DNA of 35,061 nt from Candidatus Coproplasma avicola (GCA_018712135.1 DVHK01000133.1:1-35061), one strand, 5' to 3'. Counted from the stretch's first letter, positions 25,996 to 34,979 are shown. Program-made: numbers and translations. Notes: generated by a model not told the origin, from the letters alone.

Positions 25996-26928
25996 TCATT
26001 GCCCCGCATATATGTTGCGGGCAATGGTCTTGACCTCGTCCGCCAGAGCGGCGGGGGACAACACTTTTATCGCGCCGCCGAACGAAAGTATTTTGTTCGC
26101 CAGCCCTTCGCGCGGAAGGGTCACGTCGCACACCAGCGCGTTGCCGCGCGGCTCTATCGAATCGACACCCAGCCATTCCTCGGCGTCGGCGAGCGCCGCG
26201 CGCTCGATTTCAAGCGTTACATCGCACATATCCTCAATCGAATGAAAGAAGTCGAGGGGTATGTCCTCTTTCGAGATGCTCTTTTTTTTAAAGTGCTTGC
26301 CGGTAAAATTAAGCCTTTTTATGCGCCCTATCTTGAAGGTACGCCAGTCGCCCTTGCTGTGGCAGTAGGCGTAAACATACCACACGTTGCGCTTTAAAAT
26401 CAAAACGTGCGGGTCAATGACGCGGGTGGAGTGCTCGCCGCCGCGCGCAATGTAATCTATGCGAATGCTCTCGCACTCGTCGACAGCCTTTTCGCACGCC
26501 TTCATCTTGTCGGAAAAAGCCCCGCGGTCGCCCCATACGCCGCCGTCAACTATGATGTTGCCCGTAACCGTCAGTTCGCGCCTGTCGTTCTTTTTCTGCC
26601 TTTCAATCTTTTCAAGGGCAGAAAGCGCCGCATCGTCGTTAACCTGCGCCGCCCACGCCCTCAGCGCGTTGCACGCCGAATCGTATTCCTCGCTTGACAG
26701 ATACCCCGCGGGCAGGCGGTACGCGTCAGAAATGGATATGCCGCCGTACCTGCCGCGCGTCACCTCTATGGGAATGCCCGCCGCCGACAAATCCTCAATG
26801 TAGCGGTAAACCGTCCTCAGGCAAATTTCGTACCTGTCGGCAAGCTCTTTCGCCGATACTTTGCGGCGGGAGAGCAGGGTGACGAGAATTTTTATCATAA
26901 TGCGGTATTTCAAGGCGGCTTCCTCCAT
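25996..26928 (-). CDS. HTH-WYL domain transcriptional regulator (YafY-like)
   Basis: KYRIMIKILVTLLSRRKVSAKELADRYEICLRTVYRYIEDLSAAGIPIEVTRGRYGGISI; WYL-type C-terminal segment (NVWYVYAYCHSKGDWRTFKIGRIKRL). Confidence 0.9.
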   Translation of the reverse strand: MEEAALKYRIMIKILVTLLSRRKVSAKELADRYEICLRTVYRYIEDLSAAGIPIEVTRGRYGGISISDAYRLPAGYLSSEEYDSACNALRAWAAQVNDDAALSALEKIERQKKNDRRELTVTGNIIVDGGVWGDRGAFSDKMKACEKAVDECESIRIDYIARGGEHSTRVIDPHVLILKRNVWYVYAYCHSKGDWRTFKIGRIKRLNFTGKHFKKKSISKEDIPLDFFHSIEDMCDVTLEIERAALADAEEWLGVDSIEPRGNALVCDVTLPREGLANKILSFGGAIKVLSPAALADEVKTIARNIYAGQ

Positions 26929-27053
26929 ATAATATGACAAAAGTATTGTGCTTCTTAATGTGTGTATAAAAAATTTATCTTTTCGGTCATTTCAACCGGA
27001 TGCGGAATTTATTCATGCTTGCCATTTTGACCAAAATCCAAACACATTCCCGC

Positions 27054-27160
27054 TGTCATTTCGACCGAGCGCAAGCGAGTGGAGAAATCTATCAATAAGG
27101 CAAGTAAATAAGGAATAGATTTCTCGATTGCAGGCTAACGCCTTTCACTCGAAATGACAT
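27054..27160. repeat. interspersed repeat type A, copy 3
   Basis: TGTCATTTCGACCGAGCGCAAGCGAGTGGAGAAATCTATC...ATAGATTTCTCGA...CACTCGAAATGACAT. Confidence 0.88.
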
Positions 27161-27189
27161 AACTAGTAAAGAAAAGGAAGAAATAAAAA

Positions 27190-27258
27190 GTTGTCCGCAA
27201 GAGAGGCGGGGCAATTTTAAAGACTCAATTGCGGAACCCGTTGGCGGGGGCACCCCGC
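27190..27258. repeat. interspersed repeat type B, copy 3
   Basis: GTTGTCCGCAAGAGAGGCGGGGCAATTTTAAAGACTCAATTGCGGAACCCG... Confidence 0.75.
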
Positions 27259-27316
27259 TGTCATTTCGACCGAGCGCAAGCGAGTGGAGAAATCTATCAA
27301 TAAGGCAAGTAAATAA
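27254..27316. repeat. half copy of type A, 63-bp exact direct repeat of 27049-27111
   Basis: CCCGCTGTCATTTCGACCGAGCGCAAGCGAGTGGAGAAATCTATCAATAAGGCAAGTAAATAA is present identically at both places, offset 205 bp. Confidence 0.9.
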
Positions 27317-27385
27317 AGATTTGCATTTTGTCAATACTTTTTGCAAAAATTTTCTTAAAAATTCTTAAAAAAATTTTATCATATA

Positions 27386-27400
27386 TGACAATTATTGTCA
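27386..27400 (+). promoter_or_regulatory. palindromic operator candidate
   Basis: TGACAAT-T-ATTGTCA upstream of a TATAAT (27412-27417) and the 79-aa ORF. Confidence 0.45.
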
Positions 27401-27451
27401 ACTTAATTGTATATAATATATCGTGTAAACAATAATTGAGGAGGCGGCTAT

Positions 27452-27691
27452 ATGAAAATCAACTATGCGGCGTATATAAATTCCCAAAAGATGCGAGTGC
27501 GCGCGGACAGGGAGGACGAGCTTGAACTGTTAACTCCCGACGGTCAGTCGTTCACCATTTACGGCGGCGCCCGCCCCATACGCGACAGTCGCGAAATTTT
27601 AAGCGAGCTCGACGGTCTGTGCGGTCTCAACGTCGGCGAGCGCATGTCCTTCCGCCGCCCCTCGCGCGAGGGGACGTTTACCGCCGCGTAA
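27452..27691 (+). CDS. small protein of unknown function
   Basis: 79 aa; strong SD GAGGAGG; balanced codon use; no recognised family. Confidence 0.65.
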   Translation: MKINYAAYINSQKMRVRADREDELELLTPDGQSFTIYGGARPIRDSREILSELDGLCGLNVGERMSFRRPSREGTFTAA

Positions 27692-27704
27692 TATAGTGGC
27701 GTGT

Positions 27705-27861
27705 TTGCGGAATACAATGCAACGGAACGTATGGATGCGGGGCGGTAAAGCGGCGGCGATTGCGCCCGATTGCGGAATATGAAGCAACGGAATGCTGTCC
27801 GCAAGGTTAGCGGGGTAGTACAGTAATGCTTGATTGCGGAGTTTGATGCAACGGAACGTTG
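27705..27861. repeat. three tandem B-type modules with about 65-bp period
   Basis: TTGCGGAATACAATGCAACGGAACGT (27705), TTGCGGAATATGAAGCAACGGAATGCTGTCCGCAAGG (27770), TTGCGGAGTTTGATGCAACGGAACGTTGCC (27834). Confidence 0.75.
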
Positions 27862-27893
27862 CCCGCGCACGCTTAGCGTGCGCGGGCTTTCTT
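27861..27893. terminator. terminator-like hairpin
   Basis: GCCCGCGCACGC-TTA-GCGTGCGCGGGC-TTTCTTT. Confidence 0.6.
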
Positions 27894-27975
27894 TATGTTC
27901 CATACAGTTTCGCATAGCGCGGGTTGTCGTGTGCGCGGCTTATTTTTTTTGTGTGCCGCACTATGCCGCAGGCAA

Positions 27976-28776
27976 TTACCTTGTAACTATCTTTTCAATT
28001 ATGGCTACGACGGCGTACATTGCCCCCGCCAGCGCGCACAGAATGATTGTGGCGGTCATGACCAGGTCGAGCCTGAACACCTGCCCGCCGTACACAATAA
28101 GGTACCCCAGTCCAGCGCGCGAAACGATATATTCGCCCATTATCGACCCTATCCACGCCAAGCCAACGGCGACTTTAAGGGTATTCATGAGCTGGGGAAG
28201 GGAGGCGGGTATGACAAGCTTTGTCAGCGTCTGCCGCTTGTTTGCGCCCATGGCTCGCATGAGCGTCAGCATAGTGCCGTCCACCTGCAAAAATCCCGTA
28301 AGGGTGTTCATGATGCACACGATAATCGCCACGATTATCGTCATAAAAATTATGGCGGTGTACCCCGTGCCCATCCAGATTATTATTAGGGGGCCGAGCG
28401 CGATTTTGGGCAGCGCGTTCAAAACGACTATATACGGCTCAAAAATTTTTCTCGCGCCGTCGCTCAGCCACAGCGCCACGGCTATCGCATAGCCCAATAT
28501 CACTGCGGCAAAAAAGCCGGTCAGCGTTTCCATCAGCGTTATGCCTATGTGGTAAAACAGGTTGCCCGTGGCGTAAAGTTCGGCTATCGTCGCCGCCACG
28601 CGCGAGGGCGAGCTGGTCACAAAGGGGTCAATAACTTCAAACCGCGCGCACAGTTCCCATAAAACTAATATCGCCGCAAGAAGTCCCAGCCGCGCCGTCC
28701 AGATTATAATTTTTTTGCGCCGCACGCCCTTTAAAAACTTTGCGTGCCCCTCGGAGTATTGTATTTGCTTTTTCAT
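27976..28776 (-). CDS. ABC transporter permease (SsuC/TauC/NitT type)
   Basis: WELCARFEVIDPFVTSSPSRV; LNALPKIALGPLIIIWMGTG; EAA-type loop RAMGANKRQTLTKLVIPASLPQLMNTLKVAVGLAWIGSIMGEY. Confidence 0.92.
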   Translation of the reverse strand: MKKQIQYSEGHAKFLKGVRRKKIIIWTARLGLLAAILVLWELCARFEVIDPFVTSSPSRVAATIAELYATGNLFYHIGITLMETLTGFFAAVILGYAIAVALWLSDGARKIFEPYIVVLNALPKIALGPLIIIWMGTGYTAIIFMTIIVAIIVCIMNTLTGFLQVDGTMLTLMRAMGANKRQTLTKLVIPASLPQLMNTLKVAVGLAWIGSIMGEYIVSRAGLGYLIVYGGQVFRLDLVMTATIILCALAGAMYAVVAIIEKIVTR

Positions 28777-28792
28777 GCGTTAAACCTGTAAT

Positions 28793-28823
28793 GTCCGCCG
28801 CGCCGCAGCGCGGCGCGGCGGAC
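28793..28823. repeat. intercistronic hairpin in the ABC operon
   Basis: 14-bp stem GTCCGCCGCGCCGC-AGC-GCGGCGCGGCGGAC in the 54-nt gap between ATPase and permease. Confidence 0.8.
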
Positions 28824-28830
28824 TGCAATT

Positions 28831-29559
28831 TTATAATCCCAGTTCGTCGCGCAGCACCTCAAAGGTGCGCGCAAACTGCCCTGAATTGCGCCTCGATTTG
28901 GGTGTGCCGTCGCCGAATGTTATTTCGTGTTCGGCGATGACCCTTGCGGGGCGCGCCGAAAGCACTATAACCTTGTCAGACAGCGCAATCGCCTCCGAAA
29001 TGTCGTGCGTAACCAGAAGCGCGGTTTTGTGTTCGTTCTTTATTATCGACTGCACGTCGTCGCACACTTCAAGCCTCGTCTGATAGTCGAGCGCCGAAAA
29101 AGGTTCGTCTAACAGCAGCAGTTCGGCGCCCGCCGCGAGCGTGCGTATAAGCGCCACTCGCTGCCTCATCCCGCCCGAAAGCTGCGCGGGCTTCTTCTTT
29201 AAAAAGTCTTTAAGCCCGTACTTTTCGGCGAGGGAAAGCGCCCTCTCTTTCTGCTCCGCGCTCTTTTCGCCGCGTATTTCGAGGGGAAGAAAAATATTTC
29301 CTTCAACCGTCCTCCACGGGAACAGTGCGTCGCGCTGCAACATATATCCGCAGTCGCCCCCGCCGCGTATAACCTCGCCGCCCGTCGGTTGCAAAAGGTT
29401 GGCGGCGAGCGAAAGTATCGTCGTCTTTCCGCACCCCGAGGGCCCTATCACCGAAACGAATTGCCCCCGCAGTATGGCGAAGTTAAGCCCCTTCAACGCC
29501 TGCGTTTCGCCGTTTAAGGTGTGGTAGGTGTAGTCTACGTCTTTAAATTGAAGTATCAT
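28831..29559 (-). CDS. ABC transporter ATP-binding protein (SsuB/TauB type)
   Basis: IGPSGCGKTTILSLAANLL; LSGGMRQRVALIRTLA; LLLLDEPFSALD. Confidence 0.95.
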   Translation of the reverse strand: MILQFKDVDYTYHTLNGETQALKGLNFAILRGQFVSVIGPSGCGKTTILSLAANLLQPTGGEVIRGGGDCGYMLQRDALFPWRTVEGNIFLPLEIRGEKSAEQKERALSLAEKYGLKDFLKKKPAQLSGGMRQRVALIRTLAAGAELLLLDEPFSALDYQTRLEVCDDVQSIIKNEHKTALLVTHDISEAIALSDKVIVLSARPARVIAEHEITFGDGTPKSRRNSGQFARTFEVLRDELGL

Positions 29560-30554
29560 AACCCGTACACTTGTTCATAGACGGCGTGCGCCACGTCGGT
29601 TAAAACGAGTTCGTCAAAGTCTACCCGCCTTTCAAGTTCGCCTGCGCTCTCGATGATGTCCTGCAAGCGGGTGAAAGCGCTCTCTTTCATCGCCATATCC
29701 GTCACCCACGAGTCGATGGCTTTGTAGTTTTCAACCGAAACTTCAAGCGATTGCAGGGTGGTGCCGTCAAAGTATGGCAAAAGCTGCTGTGCCACGGTGG
29801 CGGAGTCGGTTTCGTTGACGTATTTAATCGCCTTTGTCACGGCGCGCAGAAAGCCTTCGATCTTGTCGGGGTTGGCGTCTATATAGCTTTGTTTTGCCAT
29901 AAAGCAGGTGTAGGGCACTTCGCCCGATTCCTGCCCGACGGACGCCACTATGTAGCCCTTGCCCTGCGCCTCGTATTCGCTCGCGGCAGGCTCGAACATC
30001 GTGCAGTAGTCGGCAACGCCGCTTTCGAATGCCGCCGTCATCATGTTGAAGGCGACGTCATAGTTGAGCGTCGCGTTTACGCCTTGTTCTTTGAGCGCGT
30101 ATTCAAAGGTCATGGCGGGTACGCCGCCCTTTCTGCCGGCGAGTATTTCCTTGCCCTCCAAATCCGACCATTCAAAGTCGGGCTGCTCTTCGCGCCCCAC
30201 CAAAAAGCTGCCGTCGCGCTTTGTCAGCTGTCCGAACACCATGGGCAGGTCGTTGCTGCCGCCTATGGCAACGTAAATTGCCGCCTCGGGGCCGCAGAAA
30301 CCTATGTCCGCCCCGCCCGAAAGCACGGCAGCCATTGTGGCATCGGCGCCGCCGCCGTTGGTAAGTTCAATGGTAATTCCCTCTTCTTCAAAGTAACCCA
30401 GCCCGTCGGCGAGGTACATGGGCGCGTAGAATACCGAATGGGTAACTTCGTTTACGCGTATCACGCCGTCGTCGGTCGAACACGAGCTCAAAGCGAGGGG
30501 AGTGGCGGCGGAAAGTATCGCCGCAGCCAAAAGGCAAATAATTTTATTTTTCAA
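29556..30554 (-). CDS. ABC transporter substrate-binding lipoprotein (NMT1/THI5-like)
   Basis: Lipobox ALSSCS; VNEVTHSVFYAPMYLADGLGYFEEEGITIEL; stop overlaps the ATPase start. Likely TTG start at 30554 with SD GGAG (TTG at 30569 also possible). Confidence 0.88.
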   Translation of the reverse strand: MKNKIICLLAAAILSAATPLALSSCSTDDGVIRVNEVTHSVFYAPMYLADGLGYFEEEGITIELTNGGGADATMAAVLSGGADIGFCGPEAAIYVAIGGSNDLPMVFGQLTKRDGSFLVGREEQPDFEWSDLEGKEILAGRKGGVPAMTFEYALKEQGVNATLNYDVAFNMMTAAFESGVADYCTMFEPAASEYEAQGKGYIVASVGQESGEVPYTCFMAKQSYIDANPDKIEGFLRAVTKAIKYVNETDSATVAQQLLPYFDGTTLQSLEVSVENYKAIDSWVTDMAMKESAFTRLQDIIESAGELERRVDFDELVLTDVAHAVYEQVYGL

Positions 30555-30609
30555 ATGCGTCGTCTCCAAAAATTTTTTGATATTACATTTTATGTCGTCG
30601 GCTTAACGT

Positions 30610-30639
30610 TTGACAATTATCGCCCTTTTAATTTATAAT
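30610..30639 (+). promoter_or_regulatory. sigma-A-like promoter pointing right
   Basis: TTGACA-18 bp-TATAAT on the plus strand, upstream of the repeat cluster and valS. Confidence 0.55.
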
Positions 30640-30732
30640 ATTTTCGTATCACATCTAAAATTATTCTTTGTCATCGCCACGCGTTTTTATCGATTATTGT
30701 CATTGAGACCGGGTGAAAAATACCATAGCCCT

Positions 30733-30920
30733 TGTCATTCCGACTAAGCCCGATGAAGTCGGGCAGTATATCATTTCGACTAAGTGCGGCGCAGCCGCGC
30801 GCACGGAGAAATCTATCGATATTCCCCCTGTCATTTTGACCGAGCGTAAGCGAGCGGAGAAATCTATCAGTAAGGCAAGTGAATGAGGAATAGATTTTTC
30901 GACTGCGCACGAAATGACAT
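30733..30920. repeat. interspersed repeat type A, copy 4 (compound)
   Basis: TGTCATTCCGACTAAG..., ATCATTTCGACTAAG...GGAGAAATCTATC, TGTCATTTTGACCGAGCGTAAGCGAGCGGAGAAATCT...TAGATTTTTCGACTGCGCACGAAATGACAT. Confidence 0.85.
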
Positions 30921-30929
30921 AAGAAAAAA

Positions 30930-31022
30930 ATTGTCCGTAAGAGGGGAAGGGTTATGTGATACCACCCAATCGCGGAGCCTGATGCAACGGAATGTTGCCG
31001 TCATTTTGACAGAGTGTAAGCG
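30930..31022. repeat. interspersed repeat type B, copy 4, plus partial A end
   Basis: ATTGTCCGTAAGAGGGGAAGGG...ATCGCGGAGCCTGATGCAACGGAATGTTGCC then GTCATTTTGACAGAGTGTAAGCG. Confidence 0.75.
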
Positions 31023-31069
31023 CATACCATCGGCAAGGAAATAACAGCAAGTATCAGAGGAACTTTTTT

Positions 31070-33691
31070 ATGGAAAAGATATACAACCCGCACGATTTTG
31101 AGGACAGACTTTATAAGGACTGGGAGGAGCACGGCTATTTCAGAGCGGAGATAGACGAAAACAAAGTGCCATTCACCATAATGATGCCGCCCCCCAACAT
31201 AACCGGTCAGCTGCATATGGGGCACGCCCTCGACAACACTTTGCAGGATGCAATCACGCGCTTTAAGCGTATGCAGGGCTATTGCGCCCTCTGGCTGCCC
31301 GGCACCGACCACGCGTCCATCGCCACCGAGGTCAAAATCGTCGAACAGATGGCAAAGGAGGGGCTTACAAAGCAGGATGTCGGTCGCGAAGGCTTTTTAA
31401 AGCGCGCCTGGGCATGGAAGGAAAAATACGGCGGCAGAATTATCGAGCAGCTCAAAAAAATGGGTTCGTCGTGCGACTGGTCGCGCCTTTCTTTCACCAT
31501 GGACGAAAAATGCTCCAAGGCGGTCAGGGAGGTGTTCGTCAACCTCTATCACAAGGGGCTCATCTACCGCGGCTCGCGCATAATCAACTGGTGCCCCTGC
31601 TGTAAAACGGCGCTCTCCGACGCCGAGGTCGAATATGCCGAGGAGCAGTCCTTCTTCTGGCACCTCAAATATCAGGTTGAAAATAGCGACGAATATCTCG
31701 TCGTCGCAACCACCCGCCCCGAAACGATGTTCGGCGACACGGCTGTCGCCGTCAACCCTGCAGATGCAAGATATAAGCACCTGATAGGCAAAAATGTCGT
31801 TCTGCCCGTCGTAAACAAGCCCATTCCCGTCGTCGGCGACGAACATGCCGACATGGAATTCGGCACGGGCTGCGTAAAGATAACCCCCGCCCACGACCCC
31901 AACGACTTCGAGGTGGGGCTCCGCCACAATCTGCCCGTTGTCCGCGTCATGAACGACGACGGCACCATGAACGAGAACGCCGGCAAGTATGCGGGCATGG
32001 ACAGGTACGAATGCCGCAAACAGCTCGAAAAGGACTTGGAGGAGGGGGGATACCTTATAAAGAAGGAACCCCACGCCCACAACGTAGGGCATTGTTACCG
32101 CTGCCACAGTACGGTCGAACCCATAGTTTCCAAACAGTGGTTCGTAAAGATGGAGCCGCTCGCCCGCCCTGCGATAAACGCAGTGACGTACAAAAAGACT
32201 ACCTTCATCCCCGAAAGGTTTGCAAAAATATATTACAATTGGATGGAGAACGTAAAGGACTGGTGCATATCCCGCCAGCTCTGGTGGGGTCACCGCATTC
32301 CGGTGTGGTACTGCCCCGACTGCGGCGCAGAAATCTGCGAAAAGACCGACCCCACGGAGTGCCCTCACTGCGGCTCCAAAAACATCAAGCAGGACGAGGA
32401 CGTGCTCGACACGTGGTTCTCGTCGGCTCTCTGGCCCTTCTCGACCCTGGGATATCCCGACGATACTCCCGATTTGGATTATTTCTACCCCACCGACCTG
32501 TTGGTCACGGGGTACGACATAATCTTCTTCTGGGTCGCGAGGATGATTTTCTCGGGCCTTGAACACATGCGCAAGGTTCCCTTCCGCTATGTGCTCATTC
32601 ACGGCATCGTGCGTGACGACAAGGGCAGAAAGATGTCAAAGTCGCTCGGCAACGGTGTCGATCCCTTAGAGGTCATCGATAAATACGGCGCCGACAGCCT
32701 GCGTTTTTCGCTTTTGCAGGGCGTCGCCCCCGGCAACGACATGAGGTATTCTGATGCCAAGGTCGAAAGTTGCCGCAACTTCATGAACAAAATCTGGAAC
32801 GCCTCGCGCTATGTCGTAATGAACTGCGACGGCAGAAAGATCAAACCCCTTTCGGAAGTCAAACTCACCCAGGCGGATAAGTGGATAATTTCCAAACTCA
32901 ACTTCGCCGTGCGCGACGTAACCCTCGCCATGAACAAGTTCGAGCTGGGCGTCGCCTGCCAGATTCTTTACGATTTCATGTGGTCGGACTTCTGCGACTG
33001 GTATATCGAGCTCACCAAGCCCGCCCTGTGGTCGGACGACGGCGAGCGCAAGGACAACGCCATTTCGGTGCTGCACTACGTGCTCACCACGGCGCTCAAA
33101 CTTCTTCATCCCTTCGTGCCTTTCATCACCGACGAAATTTACCGCAATCTGCCCGGAACCGAAGGTTCCATAATGGTTCAGGAATTCCCCCGCTACAATT
33201 CCAAGCTCGCCTACAAAAAGGAGTGCGCGGCGTTCGGCGGAGTTATGGATATAATAAAGTCGGTGCGCGCCGTCAAAATTCAGACGGGCTGCGCCCCCTC
33301 AAAAAAAGTCACGCTGTATATCATGGCGGAAAACAAGCGCGTTATCTCAGCCAATGCCGACTCAATTTTAAAGCTCGCGGGCGCAAACGAAATTATATTT
33401 GTAAGTTCGCAGGAAGAGGCGGGTAAAAAGCTCGTAACGCAGGTTCTTTCTTCGTGCACGCTTTATATTCCCATGGGCGAACTCGTCGATATCGAAAAGG
33501 AGAAGGAGAGACTCAATAAAGAGCTCGAAAGGGTTACGGGCGAAATTCGCCGCGCCGACTCAAAGCTCAACAATCAGGGGTTCCTTGCAAAGGCGCCCAA
33601 AAAACTCGTCGACGACGAGCGCGAAAAGCTCAACAAATTCCAGGGCTTGCGCGAAAAAATAATCGAACAATTAAAGGCATTGCAGGATTAA
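31070..33691 (+). CDS. valS: valyl-tRNA synthetase
   Basis: PPPNITGQLHMGHALDNTLQD (HIGH-type), GRKMSKSLGNGVDPLEVIDKYGADSLRF (KMSKS), C-terminal coiled coil; SD AGAGGAA. Confidence 0.97.
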   Translation: MEKIYNPHDFEDRLYKDWEEHGYFRAEIDENKVPFTIMMPPPNITGQLHMGHALDNTLQDAITRFKRMQGYCALWLPGTDHASIATEVKIVEQMAKEGLTKQDVGREGFLKRAWAWKEKYGGRIIEQLKKMGSSCDWSRLSFTMDEKCSKAVREVFVNLYHKGLIYRGSRIINWCPCCKTALSDAEVEYAEEQSFFWHLKYQVENSDEYLVVATTRPETMFGDTAVAVNPADARYKHLIGKNVVLPVVNKPIPVVGDEHADMEFGTGCVKITPAHDPNDFEVGLRHNLPVVRVMNDDGTMNENAGKYAGMDRYECRKQLEKDLEEGGYLIKKEPHAHNVGHCYRCHSTVEPIVSKQWFVKMEPLARPAINAVTYKKTTFIPERFAKIYYNWMENVKDWCISRQLWWGHRIPVWYCPDCGAEICEKTDPTECPHCGSKNIKQDEDVLDTWFSSALWPFSTLGYPDDTPDLDYFYPTDLLVTGYDIIFFWVARMIFSGLEHMRKVPFRYVLIHGIVRDDKGRKMSKSLGNGVDPLEVIDKYGADSLRFSLLQGVAPGNDMRYSDAKVESCRNFMNKIWNASRYVVMNCDGRKIKPLSEVKLTQADKWIISKLNFAVRDVTLAMNKFELGVACQILYDFMWSDFCDWYIELTKPALWSDDGERKDNAISVLHYVLTTALKLLHPFVPFITDEIYRNLPGTEGSIMVQEFPRYNSKLAYKKECAAFGGVMDIIKSVRAVKIQTGCAPSKKVTLYIMAENKRVISANADSILKLAGANEIIFVSSQEEAGKKLVTQVLSSCTLYIPMGELVDIEKEKERLNKELERVTGEIRRADSKLNNQGFLAKAPKKLVDDEREKLNKFQGLREKIIEQLKALQD

Positions 33692-33701
33692 AGGCTGAAA
33701 T

Positions 33702-34979
33702 ATGGCAAAAAGAAAATCAAACCGCTCGTCGGATGCCGCCAAGCGCCCCGCAAAACTGCTCACGCGCATAGCGATCGTTCTGCTGATAATAGTTATAATC
33801 TTGCTTGTAATCTATCTCATTCGCCCCGATCTGTTTAACCGCGCGTTTGATCAGTTCAACGACTATAAGCCGCCCGCAACCGGAGAGTTGCCCGAAGGCG
33901 ACGTGACGGAAATAACTTCTGCCGAGCTTTCAATTCACTTCATCGCCCCCGAAGTGCGCGCCAGCGGCGACTGCACTTTGATCAAGGTCGGCGAAACCGA
34001 AGTGCTCATAGACGCAGGCCCCACGCAGGGCAACGCGTCGGCTATTAAAGATTACCTCGAAGATTATTGTACCGACGGGGTAATAGAGTACGTTATTGCC
34101 ACCCACGCCGACAGCGATCATATCGCCGGATTGGTCGGAACGTCATCGGGCGGCAACTACAACGGCATTTTATATAGCTATCAGATAGGCACTATAATAC
34201 AGTTCAACCAGACCAACAAGGATGATGAGACGGCTTCTGGCAATCCCACGCTCTACGGGCGCTATCTCACCGCCGTGGAATATGCACGTAATAACGGAGC
34301 CGATGTGTACACCGCGCTCGACTGTTACAATAGCCAAAACGGCGCGCAGAGCACTTATTACCTCGACGACGAGCACAAAATATCGATGAATATTTTGTAT
34401 AACTATTATTACGAAAATGCCTCGTCGGACGAAAACAATTATTCGGTGTGTATGCTTCTTTCGCAGGAAATTTCGGCGGAGCAGACCAACCATTACCTTT
34501 TCACGGGCGACCTTGAAGAGGACGGCGAGGAGCGTTTGGTGCAAAATAACGATCTGCCCGAGGTAGAGCTGTACAAAGCAGGTCATCACGGCAGCAAAAC
34601 TTCTTCAAACGACTGCCTTCTCGAAGTAATAAAGCCTAAAAACGTAGTCGTCTGCTGCTGCGCGGGCTACAATGAATACGACGCGGCAGAGGAAAATATT
34701 TTCCCCACGCAGGCGTTTATCGACAGAATAGACGGCTACACCCAAAACGTTTACGTCACCATTATGGACGACGGGGCAAACGATACTTTCGCGCCCATGA
34801 ACGGCGACATAGTTTTTTACTATAAGACCGCCGTCGGCGAAGAGGAGGCGGGTCTGCGCCTGTGGTGCTCGCAAAATACCACCGTGTTAAAGGATACCGA
34901 CTGGTTCAAGGCAAACCGCACAAGCGAGGAATGGGGCTGGTCGCAAGCCGATAGAGACTCGTTCGTCTCCCGGCATTAA
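33702..34979 (+). CDS. membrane-anchored metallo-beta-lactamase-fold protein (ComEC C-terminal-like)
   Basis: One N-terminal TM; SIHFIAPEVRASGDCTLIKVGETEVLIDAGP; ATHADSDHIAGL; LFTGDLEEDGEERL; KAGHHGSKTSS. Confidence 0.88.
   Translation: MAKRKSNRSSDAAKRPAKLLTRIAIVLLIIVIILLVIYLIRPDLFNRAFDQFNDYKPPATGELPEGDVTEITSAELSIHFIAPEVRASGDCTLIKVGETEVLIDAGPTQGNASAIKDYLEDYCTDGVIEYVIATHADSDHIAGLVGTSSGGNYNGILYSYQIGTIIQFNQTNKDDETASGNPTLYGRYLTAVEYARNNGADVYTALDCYNSQNGAQSTYYLDDEHKISMNILYNYYYENASSDENNYSVCMLLSQEISAEQTNHYLFTGDLEEDGEERLVQNNDLPEVELYKAGHHGSKTSSNDCLLEVIKPKNVVVCCCAGYNEYDAAEENIFPTQAFIDRIDGYTQNVYVTIMDDGANDTFAPMNGDIVFYYKTAVGEEEAGLRLWCSQNTTVLKDTDWFKANRTSEEWGWSQADRDSFVSRH

Noticed and set aside
29751-30638. 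295-aa plus-strand ORF
   Set aside because: Antisense shadow of the substrate-binding protein gene.
30570-30735. TPP riboswitch for the NMT1-type operon
   Set aside because: No TPP (THI-box) conserved blocks visible on the minus strand.
31397-32602. 401-aa minus-strand ORF
   Set aside because: Antisense shadow of valS; no recognisable domain.
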